From: Fibrobacter sp.
GTDB taxonomy: Bacteria > Fibrobacterota > Fibrobacteria > Fibrobacterales > Fibrobacteraceae
Assembly (NCBI GenBank): GCA_017526585.1
Contig: JAFXRC010000050.1
Span: 1 to 37,117, forward strand
DNA length: 37,117 nt
Direction of reading: 5' to 3'
Every line of letters starts with the position of its first letter. Position 1 is the stretch's first letter. Of the stretch, positions 25,589 to 32,914 are shown piece by piece. Made by a program: the position numbers and the translations under genes. Under the pieces are notes generated by a model. The model was given only the letters and a program-made list of their open reading frames with translations, was not told the origin of the DNA and ran no database searches.

Positions 25589-25714
25589 ATAGACCTCGTA
25601 TAATAAACGGCGTTCGTATACGGCCCCGAAAACAACTCATTTAAGTCGAATTCGAGTCCACGAACGTCAGGACAGACCAAATAGAGAAATTTTTTTGACC
25701 TTAGGCAACCGAGA
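25589..25714. other. Divergent intergenic region upstream of rimP
   Basis: This region should hold the rimP operon promoter. A TATTAT-like -10 lies just before the rimP ribosome site, but no -35 is at good distance. Visible structure: a 10-bp palindrome TCGAATTCGA (25646-25655) and 7-bp inverted arms CGTTCGT (25611-25617) and ACGAACG (25660-25666). Confidence 0.35.
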
Positions 25715-25717
25715 TTG

Positions 25718-25963
25718 ATGAAAATGGGGGGTAAAAGCTATATTTACCGCATGGCTTACGTACTACTGATTCTCGCTACACTCATCGGCCTTGCCGGCTG
25801 CGCCTACTTTTTACACAAAAACATCCTCGTGATTCGCGAAAAGAACAAGAACGAGCCTAAGGCTTACAAACGCAAGCTGAACTACGTGCTTACCGGACTT
25901 TGGTACGGCTACCTGACAGTCTTTTTCCTAGGACTTACGATTAACAATATCGGGAACTGGTAG
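25718..25963 (+). CDS. Small two-helix membrane protein, function unknown
   Basis: An 81-residue frame with two hydrophobic segments: AYVLLILATLIGLAGCAYFL near the start and LTGLWYGYLTVFFLGLTI near the end. They are joined by a strongly basic loop (REKNKNEPKAYKRKLN). By the positive-inside rule both termini would face the periplasm. The start may be the ATG at 25718 or the one at 25751 just before the first helix; neither has a strong ribosome site. A clear terminator overlaps its stop codon, which supports expression as a single-gene unit. No family recognised. Confidence 0.65.
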   Translation: MKMGGKSYIYRMAYVLLILATLIGLAGCAYFLHKNILVIREKNKNEPKAYKRKLNYVLTGLWYGYLTVFFLGLTINNIGNW

Positions 25964-25977
25964 TTCCCTATTTTTTT
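25952..25977 (+). terminator. Terminator overlapping the stop codon of the small membrane gene
   Basis: GGGAACT (25952-25958) and AGTTCCC (25962-25968) pair around a GGT loop, followed by TA and seven Ts. The stem includes the last codons and the stop of the plus-strand gene, and it ends on the first base of the convergent Nudix gene's stop codon. Confidence 0.8.
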
Positions 25978-26681
25978 GCATCTAGCCAGCGTTCGTACAA
26001 AAACAGCGCAATCAGATTCTTTCCATCGATAAATTCGTGTGCGGCCTCTTCGTAAGGCATCACCACGGTCTTAATCCATTCGATTTCTTCGGTGTACTGC
26101 TGATCTTTACCATCCATCGCTTTAAGCTGTTCGAGCGTCACATCGCGCTCGATTGCATACAAACGAATTCGTTCATCCAAGAGTCCGCAGCTCGCGGCAA
26201 AACCCTCGCTTTTACCCTTGTACCAGAAATCCATCAGGTCAATCAGTTCAGAATCTTCCGCCTTGATTTGCGCTTCTTCTTCGAGTTCCGAAAGCGCCAC
26301 CTTGCGGTAGTCGCCCGTCCAGTCAAGAATGCCCGCCGGAATTTCAAGCGAAGCTTGTTCACCAATGGCAAACCGAGGCTGACGAACCAGCAACAGGTAC
26401 TTCTTGCCTTCGCAGCGTAACACCACCAAGACGCCCACGGCATGACCGCGAACAACCACAATGCCGTGCACCGGACGACCATCAGGGAGTGTCGCCGTCG
26501 CAGTAAGCTTTATAAAAAGCGGCTGGCGGCCCTTACGCAAAAAATCCACCGAAGAGAAGTGGACCTTCTGAACGACAAACTTTCCTTCGGAATTGGCAAG
26601 CCAATCCTTATAGATTCGAGATTCCAAAATTACCGGACGATCCGCCTCGGCTATCTCAGATGCAAAGCTATATTCAATCAT
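25968..26681 (-). CDS. Nudix-fold hydrolase with a divergent Nudix box
   Basis: A 237-residue protein resembling Nudix sugar-nucleotide hydrolases: RGHAVGVLVVL, YLLLVRQPRF, then LEIPAGILDWTGDYRKVALSELEEEA where the Nudix helix belongs. The consensus is GX5EX7REUXEEXGU. Here the first Glu is replaced by Gly, the Arg of RE is Ser and the final Gly is Gln, while the metal-binding E-x-x-E-E core remains. The general layout recalls plant NUDX14-type ADP-sugar pyrophosphatases from memory, so it may still be active on an ADP-sugar. The ATG overlaps the preceding lipoprotein stop as ATGA, indicating coupling. Confidence 0.75.
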   Translation of the reverse strand: MIEYSFASEIAEADRPVILESRIYKDWLANSEGKFVVQKVHFSSVDFLRKGRQPLFIKLTATATLPDGRPVHGIVVVRGHAVGVLVVLRCEGKKYLLLVRQPRFAIGEQASLEIPAGILDWTGDYRKVALSELEEEAQIKAEDSELIDLMDFWYKGKSEGFAASCGLLDERIRLYAIERDVTLEQLKAMDGKDQQYTEEIEWIKTVVMPYEEAAHEFIDGKNLIALFLYERWLDAKK

Positions 26682-27805
26682 TTTGCTTTCGAAGTATCAA
26701 CTTTCAATGTATCAGGCGCAACCGTCGCCTTCTTCCAAATTTTCTTCAAGCTATCCAAAATGGCAACGCTACCCGTATCGAGCACCATCTGGTTCTTGGA
26801 CATGTTGTAAACCATCCACTCCTCTTGCGAAGCCGGTCCACAGAAAGACTCGTCTTTGTCAGGGGTCATCAGTTCACGAATAAAGCGGACTCGGTCGCCG
26901 ATGGTATAGTTGCTAACAGAAAACTGGTTGAAGGTGCCGCACTTCGGAATTTTTTCGGTATAGTAGGTACTATAGTGCCAAATGGTATCGGGACGCTCTT
27001 GAACCTTACCCAATTCCGTCGAGTCATTTTCCCACTTGGAATTGATGCAGTAAACCGAATCGGAATCGGCACAGGCGTAATGCACCGGAACAAGGTTTGT
27101 GTCGTTAATATACCAGCTCGTCGGATACACCGTGTCGGCAATAGTCTTTTTGCACATGTCCACACGGTGAGTGCACACCGACTTCATCGTACGCCAGTAG
27201 AACACGCGCGGCGTAAGCGAATCCAAGACGCGAATGACCGACGGGATTTCCTTCCCCTTCTTCTTATCTTTGGTCCGCAGCGGGTATGCATGCGCATCGG
27301 CAAACGAAGAATCTAGGTAGACATAGAATGTATCCTTGCTGAAACTTCCTCGACGAAGCAAAATAGAATCCAGCACGGAGTCGGCGTCATTTTTCACCTT
27401 GATCATTCCAATTCCTTGCATCTGCTCCTTAGACAAGGTAACCCTCAAAACCGTATCAGGACGGTAGTAAGGAGCAGCACAATCCTCCGCAGTCGCATGA
27501 ATGTTAAGGCGAGGCATCAACCAAAGGATAGAATCTTCTTTGCTATAGGTGATTTTTATCGATTCTAGTGCACAGTTCGAAAAAGTCCACATCTTGCCCA
27601 TTCCAAGGAACAACGTATCTTTGGAAAGGTGAATCGTCTTGCCAGAATCAAGTTCAGCGGAACTAAAGAATCCTTCGCCATCATAGCTAAAATTTTCACT
27701 CATCACATCCAGCGGACCATCCGTATCCTTTTCGCAGCTTGCAAAAAGAAATACAGAAAGCCAAAGAGATGCTACTAGGAAAAATTTCAGCAAGGATCCA
27801 AACAT
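26678..27805 (-). CDS. Predicted lipoprotein, function unknown
   Basis: A 375-residue protein starting at the ATG at 27805. A signal segment ends in FLFASC, with the lipidated cysteine at residue 24. A longer frame from a TTG at 27829 is possible but has no ribosome site. The mature part is Asp/Ser/Lys-rich, contains several cysteines (for example KSVCTHRVDMCKK and YACADSDSVYC) and has no domain I recognise; patterns of alternating strands suggest beta structure. It follows the LytM-like gene by 13 bp and overlaps the Nudix gene by ATGA. Confidence 0.75.
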   Translation of the reverse strand: MFGSLLKFFLVASLWLSVFLFASCEKDTDGPLDVMSENFSYDGEGFFSSAELDSGKTIHLSKDTLFLGMGKMWTFSNCALESIKITYSKEDSILWLMPRLNIHATAEDCAAPYYRPDTVLRVTLSKEQMQGIGMIKVKNDADSVLDSILLRRGSFSKDTFYVYLDSSFADAHAYPLRTKDKKKGKEIPSVIRVLDSLTPRVFYWRTMKSVCTHRVDMCKKTIADTVYPTSWYINDTNLVPVHYACADSDSVYCINSKWENDSTELGKVQERPDTIWHYSTYYTEKIPKCGTFNQFSVSNYTIGDRVRFIRELMTPDKDESFCGPASQEEWMVYNMSKNQMVLDTGSVAILDSLKKIWKKATVAPDTLKVDTSKAK

Positions 27806-27818
27806 AAGACCAAAGGTA

Positions 27819-28736
27819 TTAAAAACCAATCATTTTTTCAAAGGCAAGAATCGAATCAGGCAACACAGGATGTGTTGACGCATAGAAATCGGTCCAACGA
27901 ACAAACTGACCATTCAAGCGTACCGACAAGAAAAACGCAGCCTTGTCCTTGGGAGACAGCCGTCCAAGCACCGTATTCATATCGACTGGATCACCTACCG
28001 AAAGCGAATCCCCCTGAATTCCCATTCCTGAAGTCCGGCTCGTCACATTGTAACCGTGATCGATTTCCACAAAAAATCCGGACGAATCGCGACCCGTCTC
28101 AAGAACACGCCCTGAAAGGACCGGATAAATAGGAGCTTCGCCAATGCCTAGGAACACATCCATCGCAAGCAACGATTCCTGACCTTCAAAGTCGAAGCCA
28201 TCGTCAATCGGAAGCGCAGACCACGACAGCGGAAGACGCGGACACACGCCAGGGAACTTGCAGCCAGAATTTTTCGACACCCAGACGAAGCTAGAATCTT
28301 CCTTCATGTAGCGGAAATAGACATTCGGTATGCTGTCTTCGTGCATGACAAGCACCGCGTTATAGAAATCCTCGACTGGAGCCACCCAATGTAGCTTCGA
28401 CTTGGCACCCTTGCGAAGCGACGCCACATACCGCAGGAACGGGTTCGGCAAACGGGTCAATGGAACGGAATCTTCGACAATCCACGAGCACTGCGCAAGT
28501 CCGTGCTGAAGAGCAAAAGGAGTTCCGCCATTTAGCTTACAGCGGGAATCCCAGGATCCAATCGTTTCCTCTTCGTTTCCCGGCAGCGGCAATGCGTTTG
28601 CAATTTTCGATGCAAGACCAGACCAGTACGCCAAAAAAGCGGCGAGTGTGAGCAACACCAGCCGTATCAGCGGAAACTTATGTTGAGAATTGATAGGCTT
28701 GCGCTTTCTCTTGTATTCTTGAAACTCAACAGGCAT
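27819..28736 (-). CDS. Membrane-anchored degenerate LytM (peptidase M23-like) protein
   Basis: A 305-residue protein with a basic cytoplasmic tail, one transmembrane helix (about 22-43) and a C-terminal fold resembling M23/LytM: APIYPVLSGRVL (201-212), EIDHGYNV (224-231) and VGDPVDMNTVLGRL (247-260). In active enzymes zinc is held by HxxxD and HxH. Here the first His is Leu189 (Asp193 remains), the YGHL region reads SRTSGM, and HLHF reads FFLSVR. It should therefore be non-catalytic, as in EnvC/NlpD-type activators of amidases. It lies 4 bp after the STAS gene. The fold call is by pattern only. Confidence 0.65.
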   Translation of the reverse strand: MPVEFQEYKRKRKPINSQHKFPLIRLVLLTLAAFLAYWSGLASKIANALPLPGNEEETIGSWDSRCKLNGGTPFALQHGLAQCSWIVEDSVPLTRLPNPFLRYVASLRKGAKSKLHWVAPVEDFYNAVLVMHEDSIPNVYFRYMKEDSSFVWVSKNSGCKFPGVCPRLPLSWSALPIDDGFDFEGQESLLAMDVFLGIGEAPIYPVLSGRVLETGRDSSGFFVEIDHGYNVTSRTSGMGIQGDSLSVGDPVDMNTVLGRLSPKDKAAFFLSVRLNGQFVRWTDFYASTHPVLPDSILAFEKMIGF

Positions 28737-28740
28737 CGGA

Positions 28741-29391
28741 CTAGACGTAGAAGAACGCTAGGGTTCCACCCACTGCCGCAAGCAACAACAGAATGACAAT
28801 GATTACCGTACGAGCAGAGGACGGTTCATCGTCGAACGGGACGTCGAGACCTTTCTTCTTGGTCGTGGGTTCTTCTTTCGCAATAGCGTTAAAACTCTTG
28901 GTAAAGCGACGGTGCTGACCGGTCGAACGACGGTCCAAATGACGCGAAGCGCCTTCACCGCTAACATTCTGGGACGCGACCGCATGTTCCGGTGTATCCG
29001 AAGACGAGGCGGATTCTTCCGTGTTCTCGGGAGCCTGGGCATGCAGAGAGAAAGACATCATGTCCGATTCGTAAGAAAAGACCTTGATGCTTTTATCGAG
29101 CCCAACCTTTTTAAGCCCATCGATAATAATCTGGTTATTGGTGAGAACCGCAAACAACCCCTGACGATCGTCCATTTCCTGTTGGAACTGGATAAAGGCG
29201 TTATAGGCATCGCTATAGACGAAATCGAGTCCAGTAAGGTCCACCGCCAGGAACTTTTCTTCCTTCTTTTCGGCAAGGAGCGCGCGAACATCTTTTTTGA
29301 ATTGTTCAGCATCAAAAGCCCCGATCGGATTCAACGGGGCCGACATCAAGTCAAAAATTCCAACTTCGCGGTAGTTCTTTAATTGCGGCAT
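28741..29391 (-). CDS. STAS-domain protein with a C-terminal membrane anchor
   Basis: A 216-residue protein. Residues 1-115 resemble a STAS (anti-sigma-factor antagonist) domain: KFLAVDLTGLDFVYSDAYNAF, then FAVLTNNQIIIDGLKKVGLDK. A Ser/Glu/Thr-rich linker (about 116-190) leads to one transmembrane helix at the very end (about 193-214), so it is predicted tail-anchored with the STAS domain in the cytoplasm. At the usual phosphorylated serine (second Ser of DSSG in SpoIIAA) this protein has Asp61. No kinase or sigma factor gene is adjacent. First gene of a four-gene minus-strand run; TATATT stands 6 nt before the ATG and there is no ribosome site. Confidence 0.72.
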   Translation of the reverse strand: MPQLKNYREVGIFDLMSAPLNPIGAFDAEQFKKDVRALLAEKKEEKFLAVDLTGLDFVYSDAYNAFIQFQQEMDDRQGLFAVLTNNQIIIDGLKKVGLDKSIKVFSYESDMMSFSLHAQAPENTEESASSSDTPEHAVASQNVSGEGASRHLDRRSTGQHRRFTKSFNAIAKEEPTTKKKGLDVPFDDEPSSARTVIIVILLLLAAVGGTLAFFYV

Positions 29392-29415
29392 GCTAAAAAT
29401 ATAGACTAAAATTTA

Positions 29416-29433
29416 ACAAATTGTGCGATTTGT
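29416..29433. repeat. Inverted repeat upstream of the STAS gene
   Basis: ACAAAT (29416-29421) and ATTTGT (29428-29433) flank a 6-nt loop in an AT-rich spacer. It covers the expected -35 region for the STAS gene and could be an operator. It might also help end the upstream PorV-like transcript, since a T-rich tract lies on the minus strand just before it. Confidence 0.3.
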
Positions 29434-29480
29434 CACAAAAAAAGATGCAAAATAGTAGATAGACCCCTAAGTTAAAGCCC

Positions 29481-30794
29481 CTATTCCAGGATTTCGTCAT
29501 CCGTCTCAACAATTGCCGTCGGCTGAGCCGGAGCCTGTGCAGGAGCTTGAGGAGCCTTTTCTTCCGAAGTCTTCTGGGGTTCCGCAGGGGCAGACGGTGC
29601 AGATTCCAGAGTCTCTTCAGGGACCTTTTCCGGCAAAGGTTCTTCGGGAACACGCTCCATTTCTTCGTAGGAGTCCTCATTTTCCGGTTCTTCGGTCAAA
29701 ATTTTAGACGGCTTAGAAGCATCCTTCGACGATTCCGGCTTAGGATTATGCGAGAACAGGTACGGGCTTACGCTCACGCTGATACGGTGCACCGGAGAAA
29801 GCACCGGGTGCGACTCGAAAGCATAGTCAATCTTCACGAACTTCGCTACCGTTAGACCCGCACCCGCAGTCACGCTCTGAATGGTCGTAAAACTCGAAAG
29901 CCCCGCCCGCAAAGAAAGTCCAAAATCAAAAGCGAACTCGATACCGCCGCGACCACCCGAAAGCCAATCCAGCGGATCATCCCAGACACGTGCACCACGA
30001 GCCTTGTCCGTTTCGAAATCCATGTCGCGTGCTTCCTGGTGGAATACCCCCGCCCCCTGCCAATAGACATTCAACTTGCCGTACAGGTACGGAATACCGA
30101 TTCCATAGCTTGCCGCCAGATACAATTCCGGTGAAGAATACTCAAACTCACCCGATTCCCAAGTTGCCGCCGAGGAAGTCCAGCCCTTCAACAAGCCTGA
30201 AATATACAGGTCATCCAAGACGCGGAACCTAAGCCCAGCATCGCCACGGAAACCATAACCCGTCTGGTCCATTTCTCGGTAAAGTCCATGAAAGCCCACA
30301 CCCAAGTCCAGCCTTTCGGTGAGTCGACGACCGAATGTTACAGAGAACACCCAGTCGGCTATCGAAAGCGTATTGTAGTTGCTGCCTTCGGGAAGCGGTT
30401 CACCTTCCTTGATGTAAGGAATATCATCGGCTCCGAAGCGGGAAAAGGACACGCCCAAGCCCTGCCCCACTCCAAGCGGAATCACAGCAGAGGCAAAGTC
30501 GTACTTGGTGTCTTCGTAGTACTCGGTATGCGAGAATGATGCCCAGGCATAATCCACATTGGAAAGCTGGTAGGGATTCGACATCAGCCCTAGGTAGTCG
30601 CCATCGACCGCCATCGTCGCAGAGCCCAAAGCGGCAGATCTTGCCCCCGGTTCAATATCCAAGGTGGCATTCGCCCCCGTCACACGCTCAACAGCAGAAG
30701 CAAAACTCGTAAGTGAAAGCACCGTAAAAAGCACAACCACCGCCTGGTGGAAGCTCTTTCGCGAATGTGCATCAAAAAATTTTGCCAATGTCAT
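29481..30794 (-). CDS. PorV/UPF0164-like outer-membrane beta-barrel protein
   Basis: A 437-residue exported protein starting at 30794, with AAGGG upstream and a signal segment near residues 15-34 (ending SLTSFASA). The mature start GARSAALGSATMAVDGDYLGLMSNPYQL matches the pattern of PorV/PorQ-type barrels (ARxxxMGxAxxAxxxD...NPA). PorV-type proteins work in type IX secretion; this one could instead be a general paralogue. The last 90 residues are a disordered Pro/Glu/Ala tail (PEEPLPEKVPEE, APQAPAQAPAQP). A longer frame from 30869 overlaps the recombinase gene and is not favoured. Confidence 0.72.
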   Translation of the reverse strand: MTLAKFFDAHSRKSFHQAVVVLFTVLSLTSFASAVERVTGANATLDIEPGARSAALGSATMAVDGDYLGLMSNPYQLSNVDYAWASFSHTEYYEDTKYDFASAVIPLGVGQGLGVSFSRFGADDIPYIKEGEPLPEGSNYNTLSIADWVFSVTFGRRLTERLDLGVGFHGLYREMDQTGYGFRGDAGLRFRVLDDLYISGLLKGWTSSAATWESGEFEYSSPELYLAASYGIGIPYLYGKLNVYWQGAGVFHQEARDMDFETDKARGARVWDDPLDWLSGGRGGIEFAFDFGLSLRAGLSSFTTIQSVTAGAGLTVAKFVKIDYAFESHPVLSPVHRISVSVSPYLFSHNPKPESSKDASKPSKILTEEPENEDSYEEMERVPEEPLPEKVPEETLESAPSAPAEPQKTSEEKAPQAPAQAPAQPTAIVETDDEILE

Positions 30795-30851
30795 ACCTTG
30801 TCCCTTAAGATAGATTATTTTTACGCCGTAGACCAACGAGAATACACACCC

Positions 30852-31772
30852 ATGAACCTTTCTGAACACATCGAGCAGTTTCTACAATACCTTGCGGAAC
30901 GACGCAGGTTTTCGCCGCGTACGGTGGACACCTACAGGAAGTCTCTCAAGAAGTTCATGGATCATCTCGAAACGCCTGACCGTTCGGGCAAGAGCTTAGC
31001 AAACCCCGAACTTTCTTCTTTCGCCGAGCCAAGCATCAAGACCTTCGTATGGGACTTGAAGATGAAGCAAAAGCTTGCACCGACAAGTATCTGCGAACAC
31101 CTTGCCTCCCTGAAAAGTTTCGGGAAATACCTAGTCAAGAGCAAGATCATCGAAAAGAATCCCGCAGAAAACATCCCGATGCCCAAGCGACCGAAGCGGC
31201 TCGTGAATGTTCTTGGGCAAAAGGACCTCGCCGAAGAAAAATTCCCCGAAATCGAGAACCCGACGCTGCAACAGGTACGGGCGCGCATTTTGCTCGAACT
31301 CATCTACGGGTCGGGGCTTCGCATCTCGGAATGCCAAGGTCTCACCTGGGACCGCATCGACACCGGCGCAAAACTTGTACGCATACTCGGCAAGGGCAAT
31401 AAGGAGCGAATCGTTCCTCTCACCGAAAGTTTCATCGACCGCATCGACAATTACAAGCAGATGCAAGTGCAGGCGGGTCACCTGCCCACCGCCACGGGCT
31501 ACATTTTTCTGAGCGAAGACGGCAAACCGTTCGGGTTACGGACTCTCCGAAACGACATTCAACACCTGCTCCGCGAAATCGGCTGGGAAGGTAAGGCGTC
31601 TCCGCACGTGCTGCGCCACAGCTTCGCCACGCACCTGCTCGAAAATGGTGCCGAAATCATGAGTGTCAAAGAGATGCTCGGTCATTCGAGCATCTCCACT
31701 ACACAGGTCTATACGCATGTCAATGCAGAACGCTTGCGGGCCGCTTTCAAGAAGACCCACCCGCGCGCTTGA
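30852..31772 (+). CDS. Tyrosine recombinase of the XerC/XerD family
   Basis: Site-specific recombinase of 306 residues. Xer proteins resolve chromosome dimers at dif during division. The N-terminal SAM-like domain (about 1-105) includes RRFSPRTVDTYRKSL. The catalytic set is complete: Arg157 (GSGLRISE), Lys181 (LGKGNKER), His252-x-x-Arg255 (HVLRHSF), His278 (LGHSSISTTQ) and Tyr287 (VYTHV). The ATG at 30852 fits the family; the frame upstream reads through the divergent gene's leader. No ribosome site is strong. XerC versus XerD cannot be settled here, and no integrative element surrounds it. Confidence 0.92.
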   Translation: MNLSEHIEQFLQYLAERRRFSPRTVDTYRKSLKKFMDHLETPDRSGKSLANPELSSFAEPSIKTFVWDLKMKQKLAPTSICEHLASLKSFGKYLVKSKIIEKNPAENIPMPKRPKRLVNVLGQKDLAEEKFPEIENPTLQQVRARILLELIYGSGLRISECQGLTWDRIDTGAKLVRILGKGNKERIVPLTESFIDRIDNYKQMQVQAGHLPTATGYIFLSEDGKPFGLRTLRNDIQHLLREIGWEGKASPHVLRHSFATHLLENGAEIMSVKEMLGHSSISTTQVYTHVNAERLRAAFKKTHPRA

Positions 31773-31775
31773 TTT

Positions 31776-32906
31776 TTAGAAGAAGCTTCCCTTGATACCG
31801 ACAGCGATGGTCCACTGCTGACCAAAGTCATCCCAGTCAGGAGCGTCCCACTTGCGCATCGGGGATTCATCGTATTCATCGCTCGGGTCCGCGGCATTGC
31901 TCTTGTCATGCAGCGGCAAGGAGACCGCAAGGAACACGGGGAAATCCGCATCGGAAAATTCGATGCCGTAAGCGAAAGCTACAGACCATGCCTGGTGATC
32001 AGGATCGGGACGCGGATCGTAGGTTCCCGCCTTTTCGGAGTTAATCCACGCCACACCGAGAGGTACCGAGAAGTTCACGCCGAAACTCTGCACAATACCC
32101 GGACGACCGCGGTAACCATAAGCGATAGAGCCTCCCACCGAAGGCGGTGTATAGGCACCCAGGTCGTTTTCGCCATAAGGCTTGAAACGGTATTCGAAAC
32201 GGTCCCCATCGTGGTCCATGTCCTTCCAATAGGAATCGTTGAATTCGTTCTCACCCGAAATCAGGTGCATAGCAAACGGGTGCGTGTAAGAAAGCCCGTA
32301 GAGCCAAATTCCCTTGTCGGTATCGCGGCTGTAATCCCAGCCGAGCGTGAGCGAATATAGTCCCGAGCCCTTCTGAAAGCTGCTCGGCAAAATTTCCTCG
32401 GAAGCATCAGTTCCGCGCTTGATATCGTACTGACCCGTCGGAATGGAAAGGCTCGCCGAAAGCGATGCGGCACCACCACTGCCAATCGTCTTGCTAAAGT
32501 CAAACGACACATCGCCCACGCCACCCGTGGTACGATCTGTCGGAATCTGGTTGCTGCGGTACTGCACTTCACCGCTATGGCTCATCCACGGAATGGAGAC
32601 GCCCACCTTGGTAGACCAGGTCGGCTTGAACGACAGGTGCGGAGTAAATGTCACACCGGAGAAATTCTGACCGACGCTGTACTTGGTAAACACTTCGGCT
32701 TCCAGGTAGCCACCCGAAACGCCCTGACCGATCCACTTGATACCATCGCCGGAACCGCCGCCGGAACCACCCGCACCGCATCCACCAATGGACTCCCACG
32801 GAGTCGCCGGTTCTACTGGAGAATGGAATCCGACAAAGAAGGCGCAACATACAGCCGCAGCCACGGCTACACCAGAAACAATCCCGCTAAATAAATTCTT
32901 CTTCAT
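31776..32906 (-). CDS. Outer-membrane beta-barrel protein (unassigned)
   Basis: A 376-residue protein with a Sec-type signal (MKKNLFSGIVSGVAVAAAVCCAFF), then a striking Gly/Ser linker (GGCGAGGSGGGSGDG, about 42-56), then a barrel-like region with alternating strands. It ends in a terminal phenylalanine (GIKGSFF). The region GVGDVSFDFSK and LSIPTGQYD resembles transporter-like barrels of the meta-pathway/phenol type, an uncertain match. GAGGT lies near the ATG, 8 bp after the lipoprotein stop, so the two are probably co-expressed. Its stop lies 3 bp from the recombinase stop, with no terminator between. Confidence 0.72.
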   Translation of the reverse strand: MKKNLFSGIVSGVAVAAAVCCAFFVGFHSPVEPATPWESIGGCGAGGSGGGSGDGIKWIGQGVSGGYLEAEVFTKYSVGQNFSGVTFTPHLSFKPTWSTKVGVSIPWMSHSGEVQYRSNQIPTDRTTGGVGDVSFDFSKTIGSGGAASLSASLSIPTGQYDIKRGTDASEEILPSSFQKGSGLYSLTLGWDYSRDTDKGIWLYGLSYTHPFAMHLISGENEFNDSYWKDMDHDGDRFEYRFKPYGENDLGAYTPPSVGGSIAYGYRGRPGIVQSFGVNFSVPLGVAWINSEKAGTYDPRPDPDHQAWSVAFAYGIEFSDADFPVFLAVSLPLHDKSNAADPSDEYDESPMRKWDAPDWDDFGQQWTIAVGIKGSFF

Positions 32907-32914
32907 AGCTTACC

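Noticed and set aside
25640..25670. TTCGAGTCC motif resembling a tRNA T loop upstream of rimP
   Set aside because: No flanking stem of five pairs, no anticodon arm or acceptor stem could be formed around it.
30852..31772. Xer-type recombinase as an integrase of a mobile element
   Set aside because: No attachment-site repeats, tRNA, phage or conjugation genes surround it; size and motifs fit a housekeeping Xer protein.
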